From Falsiroseomonas oleicola (GTDB taxonomy: Bacteria; Pseudomonadota; Alphaproteobacteria; Acetobacterales; Acetobacteraceae), in NCBI RefSeq assembly GCF_019029495.1, contig NZ_JAERQM010000011.1:62001-126000 (forward strand): DNA of 64,000 nucleotides, given 5' to 3'. Position numbers and translations under genes: made by a program. The notes beneath the pieces are model-generated. The model searched no databases, was not told where the DNA came from, and worked only from the letters and a program-made list of their open reading frames with translations. Positions 26,384 through 35,408 of this stretch are shown here, piece by piece (position 1 is the stretch's first letter; every line of letters begins with the position of its first letter).

Positions 26384-28295
26384 TCAACCCAGACCGTCGA
26401 ACTGGTCCAGCAACGGCCTCAGCGCCGCCAGATCAATGGTGAAGTCGGATTGCATGCCGAGTTGTGGCCGATCCGCCTTGCCATGCAGGCTCCAGTACGC
26501 GCCACGCTTGTGGCATATCAGGTCGTAAAAGAAGTCATCCATCATGAATTCGGTGGTGAGCGCCAGCAACCGGACCCCGGCGGGTGCGAAGGCGATATTC
26601 GTGAGCGCGGCGCCAAGGTTGCCGACGATATGAGAGGCCGAGGCGAACAGCGCCATCTGCTCTCGCAGCGTCATCGCCTCGGGCGAGACCACCTCGTATC
26701 CGAGGGGGGTCAGCATGGCCATCACCTCATCCTGGTTAAGGATCTTTCGTCGTAGCGGGCCACTGCGCTGCACATAGAGCCGCCGCTCACCCGGAGGCAC
26801 CGGGCCGATCGCCTCGGCTGCCAATCGCTCCAGCGTGCGAACCACGCGAGGCGCCTTGACCCAGGGCTGTACGGTCAGCGGCGCCGGGTAGATCAGGGAT
26901 GGGACCGAAAGCGGGGAATCATCCGCGAAGATCACCTGTGCTTCGGTGATGCCGTAGATCGCAAGACTGTCGAGCACGACCTGGCGCATCTGTTCGGATA
27001 TGTGTTTGCGGACGATGTAGTGGCACCGGGTGAGGTCGGCGATCTCTCGCACCAGGTCCAGCCGCGGCAAACTCTCCACCAACCAGTGTCCGTAATTCGA
27101 GTCCCAGCGCTGCTTGAGCAGCACATGGGTCGTATCGGCCGGTAGGGGACGAATACCGGGTGAGCCCTCCAACGTGGCGAATCCGGCTTTCGGGCTCGGG
27201 CGGAAGCAGCCTGCGAAACGCAGCGCCTGCTGCTGGTTGATCAGGCTTTCCCGGATGATGACGCCTTTCCGGGTGACCACCACGCCATCGCCCAGGATGA
27301 CACAATTCTGCAAGCTGGCGACTTGCGCCTTTGGCGGCTCCACAATCTGCCCGCTCTGCGCCGAAATGGTGCGAACGATGACTGCGGGCGCGGTGAAGAT
27401 GCGTGGCGTGATACGCGTATAGGCGCCTCCTGAGTCCAAGTCGCGTGTATCCGGCACGGCTTGCGCCAGATGCCGTAGTCGCAGCTTGGCAGGCAGCCGG
27501 GGACGGGGTGCCTGCGGCGCTTTTCGAATGATGACGGCGTTCCGCAGAAATACCACCATCTCCGCGGTGGCCTTGAAGTAAGTATGAAACTCATCCTTCG
27601 GCGGCTCCGTGACGAGAGCGCCTCCGGTCAGTCCTTCCGCAAGCCTTCGTACCTCATCGAAGGCGGAGAATGCGGCGCCGCCCGCATAGCGCTTGCGATG
27701 CGCATCGCCGAAGCTCGTGTGAATGTCCTCGATGATGAAGAGTCCGCCGGGCAGCAGCACCGGGTAGAGCATGCGCAGCGCGAGTATCTGCTCTGCCCAG
27801 AGATGCGTGCCATCGTCGAGGATAACGTTCGGACGCGCAGAACCCGCCAGCTTCAGCAGGAACGACGCATCCCCCGCATTGCCGATCTCGATCCGCACAC
27901 GATCGGAGGCATGGCGGCTGTGCGCAGGGTCACGGTCCACGCCGATGATGCGGGCGGCGGGGAAATACTCCGCCCATGTCTTCAGGGAGGCGCCGTCATT
28001 GACGCCGATTTCCAGAACTTCGATCTCTGCCTCGCGCTGATCCCGCAGGAAGAATTCGTAGGTCCGGAGATAGTCATGGATACGTGAGGACTTGTCGCTG
28101 CCGTGCTTGAGACCGATCGCGTTCAGATCGACGGCGCCCGCAGCGGGGGGGGGGACAGGGGCTCGTCCCGACTATCGTCCCGCACGATCGACATCTCCCA
28201 TACCGATATCCCGGATCATCGCCCGACCACTCAGGAGTGGACAATCCCAGGCGATCCGGCTCGTCGGAACGCCGCGCGATCTCCATGAAATCCAT
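26384..28295 (-). CDS. SAM-methyltransferase / GT61 glycosyltransferase fusion, frame broken at a C10 tract
   Basis: The open frame 28171-26384 encodes a class I methyltransferase-like domain (about 28130-27500; LEIGVNDGASLKTW is SAM motif I, also DDGTHLW and GGLFIIEDIHTSF) joined to a GT61/DUF563 glycosyltransferase (about 27420-26420; NYGHWLVESLPRL, RRLYVQRSG, GNLGAALTNIAFAPAG). This frame has no ATG, GTG or TTG before SAM motif I; the first, GTG 27940, would delete it. In another frame, ATG 28295 (AAGG upstream) opens 47 codons that run into C10 (28154-28145). Losing one C, or gaining two, would join them into one protein of about 635 residues. As written, translation from 28295 stops after 73 codons. 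GC content looks lower than in neighbours, a sign of transfer. Either a phase-variable gene, a pseudogene or a sequencing error. Confidence 0.7.
28145..28154 (-). repeat. Homopolymer tract of ten C (G10 on plus strand) inside a gene
   Basis: Ten consecutive G on the plus strand, preceded by GC and followed by A. It sits exactly where two frames of the methyltransferase-GT61 gene would have to meet. Tracts of this length slip during replication and are the classic basis of contingency loci in surface-structure genes; they are also a common place for sequencing error. Confidence 0.9.
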
Positions 28296-28353
28296 CGCTG
28301 GAACCTTGACCCTGCTGCCCCGCCGGCCAAGCCTGCCGGCGGAGGAACCATCC

Positions 28354-29316
28354 ATGTCCCAAGACTCGCAGCCGGCCAGCACCCCCGCGGCGCAGCCGCC
28401 CAGCCCCGTGGCGGCCGCCCTGATGCCCGGCTTCCGGCACCAGCGCATCCGCACCGCCGGCGCGGAGATCATGACCGCCATCGGCGGCGCCGGCCCGCCG
28501 CTGTTGCTCATCCACGGCAATCCGCTGACGCATGTAAGCTGGCACAAGGTGGCGCCCGAATTGGCGAAGCGCTTCACCGTGGTCGCCATCGACCTGCGCG
28601 GCTATGGCGACAGCAGCAAGCCCGAGGGTGGCGAGGACCACGCCGCCTACAGCTTCCGCGCCATGGCGCAGGATGGCGTGGAGGTGATGCGATCCCTCGG
28701 CTTCGCGAAATTCGGCGTCGCCGGGCACGACCGTGGCGCCCGGGTGGCCTTCCGCATGGCGCTCGACCATCCGGATTGCGTGACGCAGCTCGCCTCACTG
28801 GACATCGTGCCGACCTGGCACCTACTCTCCAACATCACCCTGGGCTGGGGGCTGGAGAGCTACCACTGGTTCTTCATGGCGCAGAAGGCGCCCTTCCCCG
28901 AGAAGCTGCTCTGCGCCGACCTCGACTATTACATCAACTACAAGCTGAACAAGAAAGGCGTCGGGCTTTCCATCTTCGCGCCCGAGGCCTTTTCCGAATA
29001 TGCCCGCTGCACCACGCCGGAGCAGATCCACGCGGTCTGCGAGGACTACCGCGCGACGGTGACGCTGGACTACGAGATGGACCGCGCCGATTTCGGCAAG
29101 AAGCACATTGCCTGCCCGGTGCTGGTGCTCTGGGGCAGCAACAGCCATGTCGGCCGGCACCTGGCGGTGATGGAGGCCTGGACGCCCTGGGCGCCGGACC
29201 TGCGCGGCTGGGCGATTCCGACCGGGCATTATCCGGCGGAGCAGCGGCCGGACCTGATCCTCGGCGCCTTCCTGCCCTTCTTCAGTGGGCAGGAACCAAC
29301 CGAAGGGGCCGTCTAG
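28354..29316 (+). CDS. Alpha/beta hydrolase of the haloacetate (fluoroacetate) dehalogenase type
   Basis: A 320-residue alpha/beta hydrolase that matches the landmarks of fluoroacetate dehalogenase: oxyanion region LLIHGNP, nucleophile in AGHDRGARVAFRM (Asp with both neighbouring Arg that bind the carboxylate), acid in LDIVPTWH, halide-pocket HW in YHWFFMAQKAPFPEKLL, Tyr in EDYRATVTLDYEMD, and the catalytic His in PTGHYPAEQRP. The expected reaction is hydrolysis of a 2-haloacid to a 2-hydroxyacid; the real substrate is not known. ATG 28354 is chosen for the strong GGAGGA 7 bases upstream. Residues 1-25 are a Pro/Ala/Ser lead without signal character. The gene ends in a 4-base overlap (CTAG) with the convergent transferase gene. 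Confidence 0.85.
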   Translation: MSQDSQPASTPAAQPPSPVAAALMPGFRHQRIRTAGAEIMTAIGGAGPPLLLIHGNPLTHVSWHKVAPELAKRFTVVAIDLRGYGDSSKPEGGEDHAAYSFRAMAQDGVEVMRSLGFAKFGVAGHDRGARVAFRMALDHPDCVTQLASLDIVPTWHLLSNITLGWGLESYHWFFMAQKAPFPEKLLCADLDYYINYKLNKKGVGLSIFAPEAFSEYARCTTPEQIHAVCEDYRATVTLDYEMDRADFGKKHIACPVLVLWGSNSHVGRHLAVMEAWTPWAPDLRGWAIPTGHYPAEQRPDLILGAFLPFFSGQEPTEGAV

Positions 29317-30464
29317 CCCCGCGCCTGCGCCCGCCCCTGCGCCAGATCCCAGGGCAGCTGGAAGAAGATCTCGTCCCAGCCCCAGAACTGCCGCAGGGAG
29401 GTGCGCAGCGCATTCGGCGGCAGCACCGGGCGGCGGTAGTCCGCCGCCGTCACCGGCAGCACCGGGGCCAGCAGGTCGCGCCAGAAATCGGCCGACAGCC
29501 AGGCATCCACCACGCTGGCATGCCGCCCCGGCGCGAGGTCCGCGCGGCGCGGCGCGATGCGCATCGGCGGCGTGCCGAGGAAGATGCCTTCCTTGCCGAA
29601 GAACCGCGCCTCCGCCACCACCGAGGAGGAGACGCCGACGACGCTGCGGAGCCTGTCCTGCGCCAGCAGCACATAGACATTCTCCCGCGTCTCCTGCACC
29701 CGGGACAGGCGCAGGCCCACCTGGTGCAGACCAAAGCCATCCGCATTGTAGGGATGCGGCTTGTAGAGCACCGGACCCTCCGGCCCGATCGCCGCATGCA
29801 GTTGCGCGGCGAAATGCGACAGGTCCCGCAGCCGGCCATCGCGGATCAGCGCGCGGTCCACCTGGGTCTGGCCGACCAGCAGATGGGATGCCGTGATCGG
29901 CTGGCGCGGCGGCATCTTCACCGCGGTGGCGGCAAGCAGGTCGGCCCAGGGCTCGAAGACATGGTCCTCGGCATGATGCGGCAGCAGCCGCGCCAGGATC
30001 TCCGGATGGTCGGTCTGAATGGCGAACAGCACATCCGGGCCGAAGCGGTAGGGGTGGATGTTCACATCGATCCAGGGCAGGCCGAGCCAGGTGAACAGGC
30101 GCTTCTGAAGCTCCGTCAGCTCGAACCCCACCACGGCCGCGACGCCGGCGAAGGGCGCGGCCATCATGGCCAGGGCATCGCGCGGCAGGTCCGGCGCGTC
30201 GAACAGCCCGACCCAGCCCTGGACATCCGGCACGGCGCCGGCCGCCGCATAGAAGCCCGGCGTGTCGAAGCCCTGCACATCCCCGCCTGGTGGCGGGAGG
30301 TCCGGCTCATCCCAGAGCAGCGCCTGCACCGGCAGCCCGCTGGCCGCCGCCAGGGGCCGGCGCACCAGGCGGTGGAACCATTGGATATTGCCGTTCTGGG
30401 AGGGCTTGAAGGCCTTGTCCTGCGGCCGCAGCAGGTCGCCGGTGACGAGGATGCGCCGCGTCAT
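29313..30464 (-). CDS. Capsule-polysaccharide-type transferase (KpsS/KpsC-like), putative
   Basis: A 383-residue protein that resembles capsule polysaccharide transfer proteins. The C-terminal half has HLLVGQTQVDRALIRDGRL, LYKPHPYNADGFG and VVGVSSSVVAEARFFGKEG, the Q-x3-D, K-x-HP and S-x4-EA pattern of the KpsC/KpsS and related families. The N-terminus ILVTGDLLRPQD fits a GT-B start. No signal peptide. Its start codon abuts the stop of the upstream gene (30465), so the two form an operon. Substrate not predictable; the family assignment is by motif only. Confidence 0.68.
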   Translation of the reverse strand: MTRRILVTGDLLRPQDKAFKPSQNGNIQWFHRLVRRPLAAASGLPVQALLWDEPDLPPPGGDVQGFDTPGFYAAAGAVPDVQGWVGLFDAPDLPRDALAMMAAPFAGVAAVVGFELTELQKRLFTWLGLPWIDVNIHPYRFGPDVLFAIQTDHPEILARLLPHHAEDHVFEPWADLLAATAVKMPPRQPITASHLLVGQTQVDRALIRDGRLRDLSHFAAQLHAAIGPEGPVLYKPHPYNADGFGLHQVGLRLSRVQETRENVYVLLAQDRLRSVVGVSSSVVAEARFFGKEGIFLGTPPMRIAPRRADLAPGRHASVVDAWLSADFWRDLLAPVLPVTAADYRRPVLPPNALRTSLRQFWGWDEIFFQLPWDLAQGRAQARG

Positions 30465-31199
30465 TCAGGCCGCGCGCTCGATCCGCAGCCAGCCGAGGCC
30501 GAGGCCGAGCGTCCGCGTATCCCGCAGGGGCCCGGTCGCCGGGTCGGTGTAGCGCTCGCCATGCAGCAGCAGCGTCAACCGCGCGCCGGCGGGCAGGTTG
30601 GGCAGGATGGCGACGCCCTGGCAGGTGGCCACCGCCCCCTCCTGCGCCATCTGTTCCAGGTCGAGCTTCAACCCGTCCAGGAAGACATCCTGCCGCGAGA
30701 GGTCGAGCTTCGCGCCGAATGGCGCGCGCAGGGCCAAAGTGACGCGCAGCGGGCCGCCACCCAGCGCCGGCAGTTGCACCGTGGCGCAGCGCGAGGGGCC
30801 GGACCAGCGCAGCGCGCCGGTATCGGTCACCTCGGCCGGATACCAGCCGAAGCCGATGAAATCCTCAGCGGCCACATCGAGGGCGACGGGTCCCGCCTCC
30901 GGCACCGCCTCGCCCTCGGCGGCGGCGTGCTGGCGCTCGGCGGGGATGAAGCGCAGCGGGTCGATGCGCATCCGCGCCTCGCGCGACAGCGCATCGGCCT
31001 CACGAAGCTGGGCCAGGGCTTCCACCTGAGCGGAAAGTCGCGCGACTTCCTCCACCAGATATTCGCCGAACAGGCGGGCATCGGGGTCGAGCCGCGCCAG
31101 GAAAGGCGCCGCCACTTCCCGCATCCGCGCCGCCTGGGCATGCAGCAAAGCGGATTCGATCAGCGCGGCGGCGCGGCGATCGGGTGACAGATCAAGCAA
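30465..31199 (-). CDS. Uncharacterised protein with glycan-locus beta domain
   Basis: A 244-residue protein I cannot assign. Residues 1-85 are helical and charged. The rest is beta-rich, with FGWYPAEVTDTGALRWSGPS (about 115-134), a W/G pattern seen in accessory domains of polysaccharide proteins, and LRTLG-type strands at the end. No signal peptide. The start is uncertain: TTG 31199 has no good ribosome site, ATG 31124 is an alternative. It is translationally adjacent to the capsule-type transferase. Confidence 0.62.
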   Translation of the reverse strand: MLDLSPDRRAAALIESALLHAQAARMREVAAPFLARLDPDARLFGEYLVEEVARLSAQVEALAQLREADALSREARMRIDPLRFIPAERQHAAAEGEAVPEAGPVALDVAAEDFIGFGWYPAEVTDTGALRWSGPSRCATVQLPALGGGPLRVTLALRAPFGAKLDLSRQDVFLDGLKLDLEQMAQEGAVATCQGVAILPNLPAGARLTLLLHGERYTDPATGPLRDTRTLGLGLGWLRIERAA

Positions 31200-31273
31200 G
31201 GGATGCTGGCCGTGCGACAGGATAGGCCCCCTCCTGCGGGCGTTGCATTGGTAGCCGAGGGCAGGCCGCGCGG

Positions 31274-34200
31274 CTACAGCTCCGCGACGTCGGACACGCC
31301 GGGCAGCACCTTCATCGCCTGCATCAGCCGTGGGGAGACGTTGAAGCGGCCGGGCAGGACGATCTCCACCTCCTGCCCCGGGCCGGTCATCGGCACCAGC
31401 CGCACCTCGCCGCGGCCCTTGCCTTCCCGGCCCAGCATCTCCCGTATCCGTTCCACCACGCTGCTCTGGTCGAGCCAGAGGCGGATGCCCTGGCCCTGGG
31501 ACTGCGCCACCTTCTCCAGCGGCTCCAGCTCCTGCGCCGTCAGGCGCACGGTGTCGCCATCCAGCCGCACCTCGGTGGTCACCAGCAGGGCGGTGCCCTC
31601 GGTCAGCATGCCGTCGGCACGCGCCAGGGTCTCGCTGAAGAAGGTGACCTCGAAACTGCCCTCGGCGTCGGAGAAGCGGACCCAGGCCATCTTGTTGCCG
31701 GACTTGGTACGACCTGACTTCACCGCCACCACGGTGCCCGCCAGCCGCATCCGCCCCGCGCCTGCCTGTGCCTTCTCCGTGATGCGGGCGGAGGAGACGG
31801 CGCCGAGCTTGGTCAGCACGCGCTTGTAGGTGTCCAGCGGATGGGCCGAGAGGTGGAAGCCCACCGCCTCCGCCTCATAGGAAAGGCGTTCCAGCTCCGG
31901 CCAGTCCTCGGCCTCCGGCAGGCGCAGCGGGGGCGGCGCGGTCTCGGCGCCGAACATGTCCCTTGTGGGATTCAGCCGGCGCTCGGCGGCTTCCTGCGCG
32001 GCGCGAAGCACGAACTCCATGCCCTGGACCATGCGGGCGCGATTGGGCTCCAGGCTGTCGAAGGCGCCGGCCCGGGCCAGGTTTTCGAGCTGCATCTTGT
32101 TCAGCAGCTTCGGATCGACGCGGCCGGCAAAATCCGACAGCGACGCGAAGGGCGATGTGCCGTCGCGGGTGGCCACCAGTTCCTTCATCGCTGTCATGCC
32201 GACGCGCTTCACGGCGGCGAGGGCGAAACGGATGGCGGGTGTGCCGTCCTCCTTCGCCTCGATGCGGAATTCGGCGCCGCTGCGATTGATGTCCGGCGGC
32301 AGCACGGCGATGCCGAGGCGGGATGCCTCCTGCATATGCCCCGCCAGCTTGTCGGTATTGCCGAGGTCGAGCGACATGGAGGCGGCGAGGAAGGCGACCG
32401 GATGGTTCGCCTTCAGCCAGGCGGTCTGGTAGCTGACCAGGGCATAGGCGGCGGCGTGGGATTTGTTGAAGCCGTATTCGGCGAACTTCTCCATGAGATC
32501 GAAGATCTCGCCCGCCTTCGCGTCGGGAACGCCGTTCTTCGTCGCGCCCTCGACGAAGATCTTGCGCTGGGCCTCCATCTCGGAGCGGATCTTCTTGCCC
32601 ATGGCGCGGCGCAGCAGGTCGGCGCCGCCCAGCGTATAGCCGGCCAGCTCCTGGCTGATCTGCATGACCTGTTCCTGGTAGACGAGGATGCCGTAGGTCT
32701 CGCCGACTATCTCCGCCATCTTCGGATGCGGCGCCGCCCAGTTCTCGCCATGCTTGCGCTGGCAATAGGCGGGGATATTGGCCATCGGACCCGGCCGGTA
32801 CAGCGACACCGCCGCGATCAGATCCTCGAAGCGGTCGGGGCGCATCATGCGCAGGCATTCGCGCATGCCCTGGCCTTCGAACTGGAACACGCCCGCCGCA
32901 TCGCCGCGCGCCAGCATGGCGTAGGTCTTGGCGTCATCCAGCGGCAGCGTGTCGAGGTCGATGGTGACCCCCTGCCCCTTCAGCAGCTCCACCGCGCGCT
33001 GCAGAACCGTCAGCGTCTTGAGGCCCAGGAAGTCGAACTTCACCAGGCTGGCCTGCTCGACATATTTCATCGAGTACTGGGTGATGAGGTCCGGGCTGCG
33101 CGGGTCGCGATACAGCGGCACGATATCGACCAAGGGCTCGCGCCCGATAACGACGCCGGCGGCGTGGGTGGAGGCGTTGCGGTACAGCCCCTCCAGCTCC
33201 TGCGCCACTTCCAGCAGGCGGTGCACCTGTTCGTCGCCGCGCTGCATCTCCTGCAGCTTCGGCTCGCCCTCGATCGCCTGGGCCAGCGTCACGGGCTTGG
33301 CCGGGTTGAAGGGGATCAGGCTGGCGATGCGGTCGACCTGGCCATAGGGCAGGCCCATGACGCGGCCGACGTCGCGCACCGCCGCCTTGGCCTGCAGCTT
33401 GCCGAAGGTGATGATCTGGGCGACGCGGTCCAGGCCGTATTCGCGGCGGACATAGTCGATGACCTCGTCGCGGCGGTCCTGGCAGAAGTCGATGTCGAAG
33501 TCCGGCATCGAGACGCGTTCGGGGTTCAGGAAGCGCTCGAACAGCAGGCCCCAGCGCATCGGGTCGAGGTCGGTGATGAGCAGCGCCCAGGCGGCGACGG
33601 AACCGGCGCCCGAACCACGCCCCGGCCCCACCGGAATCCCCTGCGCCTTGGCCCATTGGATGAAGTCGGCGACGATCAGGAAGTAGCCGGAAAAGCCCAT
33701 GCTCTCGATGACGGAGAGCTCGTAGTCGAGGCGTTCGCGATAGGGCGCGCGCGCCGCCGCCTCCAGCCCCAGCACATCCAGCCGGCCTTCCAGGCCGCGC
33801 TTGGCCATGGTGGCGACGGTCTCCGACTCCGTCATGCCCGGCATCACCTTGGGGCAGACCGGCAGAGCGGGCTTTTTCGATTCGGCCATCACGGCGCAGC
33901 GCCGGGCGATGGCCAGGGTATTGTCGCAGGCCTCCGGCAGGTCGGCGAACAGCTTCCGCATGGCGTCGGCGGATTTGAAGAAGTGCTCGGCGGTGACGCG
34001 GCGGCGGTCGGGCTCCGCGATCACGCGGCTTTCGGCGATACACAGCAGCGCGTCGTGGGCCGCGTGCATGCTGGCCTCGGCGAAATAGACATCGTTGGTG
34101 GCGACGATGGGCAGCGCGGCCTCGTCGGCCAAAGACAGCAGCCCGGCCTCCACCATCTTCTCCATGGCCAGGCCGTGGCGCTGCAATTCCACCACCAGGT

Positions 34201-34720
34201 CGTCGGGGCCGAAGATGTCCCTGAGCTGCGCCAGCAGCTTCGCCGCCGCGTCGCGCCGGCCCTCGGAGAGCAGCCGCCCGAGCGGCCCGGTGGTGCCGCC
34301 GGTCAGCAGGATGATGCCCGCCCGATGCGCGTCCAGCGTGGCCAGCGAGATGCAGGGCAGGCCGGAGACATCGCTGCCGAGATAGCCGGCGGAGGACAGC
34401 CGCTGGAGATTGTCGAACCCCGCCGCATCCCGCGCCAGCGCCACGATCGGGTCCGGCCGCTGCCGCGAGGGATCGTTGCTCCGCCCACCCTCATCCGTGA
34501 TGGCGCGGGACAGGAACAACTGGCAGCCCATGATCGGCTGGATGCCCTTGCCGGAACAGGCCTGGGAGAATTCCAGCGCGCCGAACAGATTGCCCGAATC
34601 GGTCAGCGCCACCGCCGGCATCCCCGCCGCCCGCGCCAGCGCCGGCAGCTTTTCCGCCTTGATCGCACCCTCGCTGAGGGAATAGGCCGAATGGGTGTGG
34701 AGATGGACGAAGGAGCTCAT
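31274..34720 (-). CDS. dnaE: DNA polymerase III subunit alpha
   Basis: Catalytic subunit of the replicative polymerase. The 1148-residue protein begins with the PHP domain (FVHLHTHSAYSLSEG), followed by the C-family polymerase core with the metal motif MPDFDIDFCQDRRDEV and the fingers/palm sequences GPGRGSGAGSVAAW and SLYRPGPMANIP, then helix-hairpin-helix and OB-fold regions at the C-terminus. Length and order match DnaE1. ATG 34720 is fixed by the family N-terminus. It borders the glycan region on one side and faces a divergent deaminase gene 33 bp away. Confidence 0.97.
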   Translation of the reverse strand: MSSFVHLHTHSAYSLSEGAIKAEKLPALARAAGMPAVALTDSGNLFGALEFSQACSGKGIQPIMGCQLFLSRAITDEGGRSNDPSRQRPDPIVALARDAAGFDNLQRLSSAGYLGSDVSGLPCISLATLDAHRAGIILLTGGTTGPLGRLLSEGRRDAAAKLLAQLRDIFGPDDLVVELQRHGLAMEKMVEAGLLSLADEAALPIVATNDVYFAEASMHAAHDALLCIAESRVIAEPDRRRVTAEHFFKSADAMRKLFADLPEACDNTLAIARRCAVMAESKKPALPVCPKVMPGMTESETVATMAKRGLEGRLDVLGLEAAARAPYRERLDYELSVIESMGFSGYFLIVADFIQWAKAQGIPVGPGRGSGAGSVAAWALLITDLDPMRWGLLFERFLNPERVSMPDFDIDFCQDRRDEVIDYVRREYGLDRVAQIITFGKLQAKAAVRDVGRVMGLPYGQVDRIASLIPFNPAKPVTLAQAIEGEPKLQEMQRGDEQVHRLLEVAQELEGLYRNASTHAAGVVIGREPLVDIVPLYRDPRSPDLITQYSMKYVEQASLVKFDFLGLKTLTVLQRAVELLKGQGVTIDLDTLPLDDAKTYAMLARGDAAGVFQFEGQGMRECLRMMRPDRFEDLIAAVSLYRPGPMANIPAYCQRKHGENWAAPHPKMAEIVGETYGILVYQEQVMQISQELAGYTLGGADLLRRAMGKKIRSEMEAQRKIFVEGATKNGVPDAKAGEIFDLMEKFAEYGFNKSHAAAYALVSYQTAWLKANHPVAFLAASMSLDLGNTDKLAGHMQEASRLGIAVLPPDINRSGAEFRIEAKEDGTPAIRFALAAVKRVGMTAMKELVATRDGTSPFASLSDFAGRVDPKLLNKMQLENLARAGAFDSLEPNRARMVQGMEFVLRAAQEAAERRLNPTRDMFGAETAPPPLRLPEAEDWPELERLSYEAEAVGFHLSAHPLDTYKRVLTKLGAVSSARITEKAQAGAGRMRLAGTVVAVKSGRTKSGNKMAWVRFSDAEGSFEVTFFSETLARADGMLTEGTALLVTTEVRLDGDTVRLTAQELEPLEKVAQSQGQGIRLWLDQSSVVERIREMLGREGKGRGEVRLVPMTGPGQEVEIVLPGRFNVSPRLMQAMKVLPGVSDVAEL

Positions 34721-34753
34721 GCCCGGTTCCTACCACGCAAGATGGGGGTCTGC

Positions 34754-35236
34754 ATGACGGATGATGAAACCCTGCTGCGCCGCGCCATCGCGCTGTCGGC
34801 GGCGGTGCGCGACTCGGGCCAGCACCCCTTCGCCGCGCTGCTGGCCGATGCCGAAGGCCGGGTGCTGATGGAACAGGGCAACGGCTTCCATGTGCCGGGC
34901 TGGCCGCATGGCGACGGCACCGCCCATGCCGAGCGGCTGCTGGCCACCCGCGCCTGCCGGGAACTGCCGCCCGAGGCCCGCGCCACCGCCACGCTGGTCA
35001 GCAGCGCCGAGCCCTGCGCCATGTGCGCCGGCGCCATCTACTGGGCCGGCATCGGCCGCGTGGTCTATGGCCTGTCGGAACGTCGCCTGAAGGCGCTGAT
35101 CGGCCCGCATCCCGAGAACCTGACCATGGACCTGCCCTGCCGCGACGTCTTCGCCGCCGGGCAACGGCCCATCGAGGTGGTGGGGCCGCTGCTGGAGGCG
35201 GAGGCGGAGGCGCCCCATCGGGGCGCCTGGGGATAG
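34754..35236 (+). CDS. Nucleoside/base deaminase (CMP/dCMP deaminase fold)
   Basis: A 160-residue zinc deaminase. The zinc and proton-shuttle motif is TAHAERLLA (His and Glu) and the second zinc motif is EPCAMCAGAIYWAGIGRVVYG. Spacing and length fit nucleoside deaminases such as guanine deaminase; TadA tRNA deaminase is the alternative, but the motif HAER and the C-terminal part are not the typical TadA form. ATG 34754 is preceded by GGGGG at 5 bases. A longer frame from 34742 is possible. Confidence 0.85.
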   Translation: MTDDETLLRRAIALSAAVRDSGQHPFAALLADAEGRVLMEQGNGFHVPGWPHGDGTAHAERLLATRACRELPPEARATATLVSSAEPCAMCAGAIYWAGIGRVVYGLSERRLKALIGPHPENLTMDLPCRDVFAAGQRPIEVVGPLLEAEAEAPHRGAWG

Positions 35237-35378
35237 CGGCCTCATTCCAACGGCCCTTCCGCGTGACCGCTCCGGGCCGCCCTCATACGGTCGTGCCGGA
35301 GGCACGCCTGCGGCGTGACGCGGAAACCTCCGGTTTCCTTGGCTTCGCCGCATTAGCGGCGGCGGCCATTCGGCCGCT

Positions 35379-35402
35379 CGGACCGGTCAAGAGACCGGTC
35401 CG
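35379..35402. terminator. Perfect 10-bp hairpin between convergent genes
   Basis: CGGACCGGTC and GACCGGTCCG pair perfectly around the loop AAGA. It lies between the ends of the deaminase (35236) and the VWA gene (35409), so it may end transcription from both sides. No T-run follows on either strand. The remaining 172-bp gap also holds GGAAACC/GGTTTCC (about 35329-35345) and looks like an extragenic palindromic element. Confidence 0.5.
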
Positions 35403-35408
35403 CTGGTA

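Noticed and set aside
28092-31187. Open frame of about 1000 codons on the plus strand across the hydrolase, transferase and unknown gene
   Set aside because: It is out of frame with the hydrolase and antisense to two better genes, with shadow-type composition.
31841-34736. Open frame of over 950 codons on the strand opposite dnaE, continuous with the deaminase frame
   Set aside because: It is antisense to a clear dnaE and its product is rich in Arg, His, Gly and Gln without any motif. Long antisense frames are expected at this GC content. Only the part from 34754 is a real gene.
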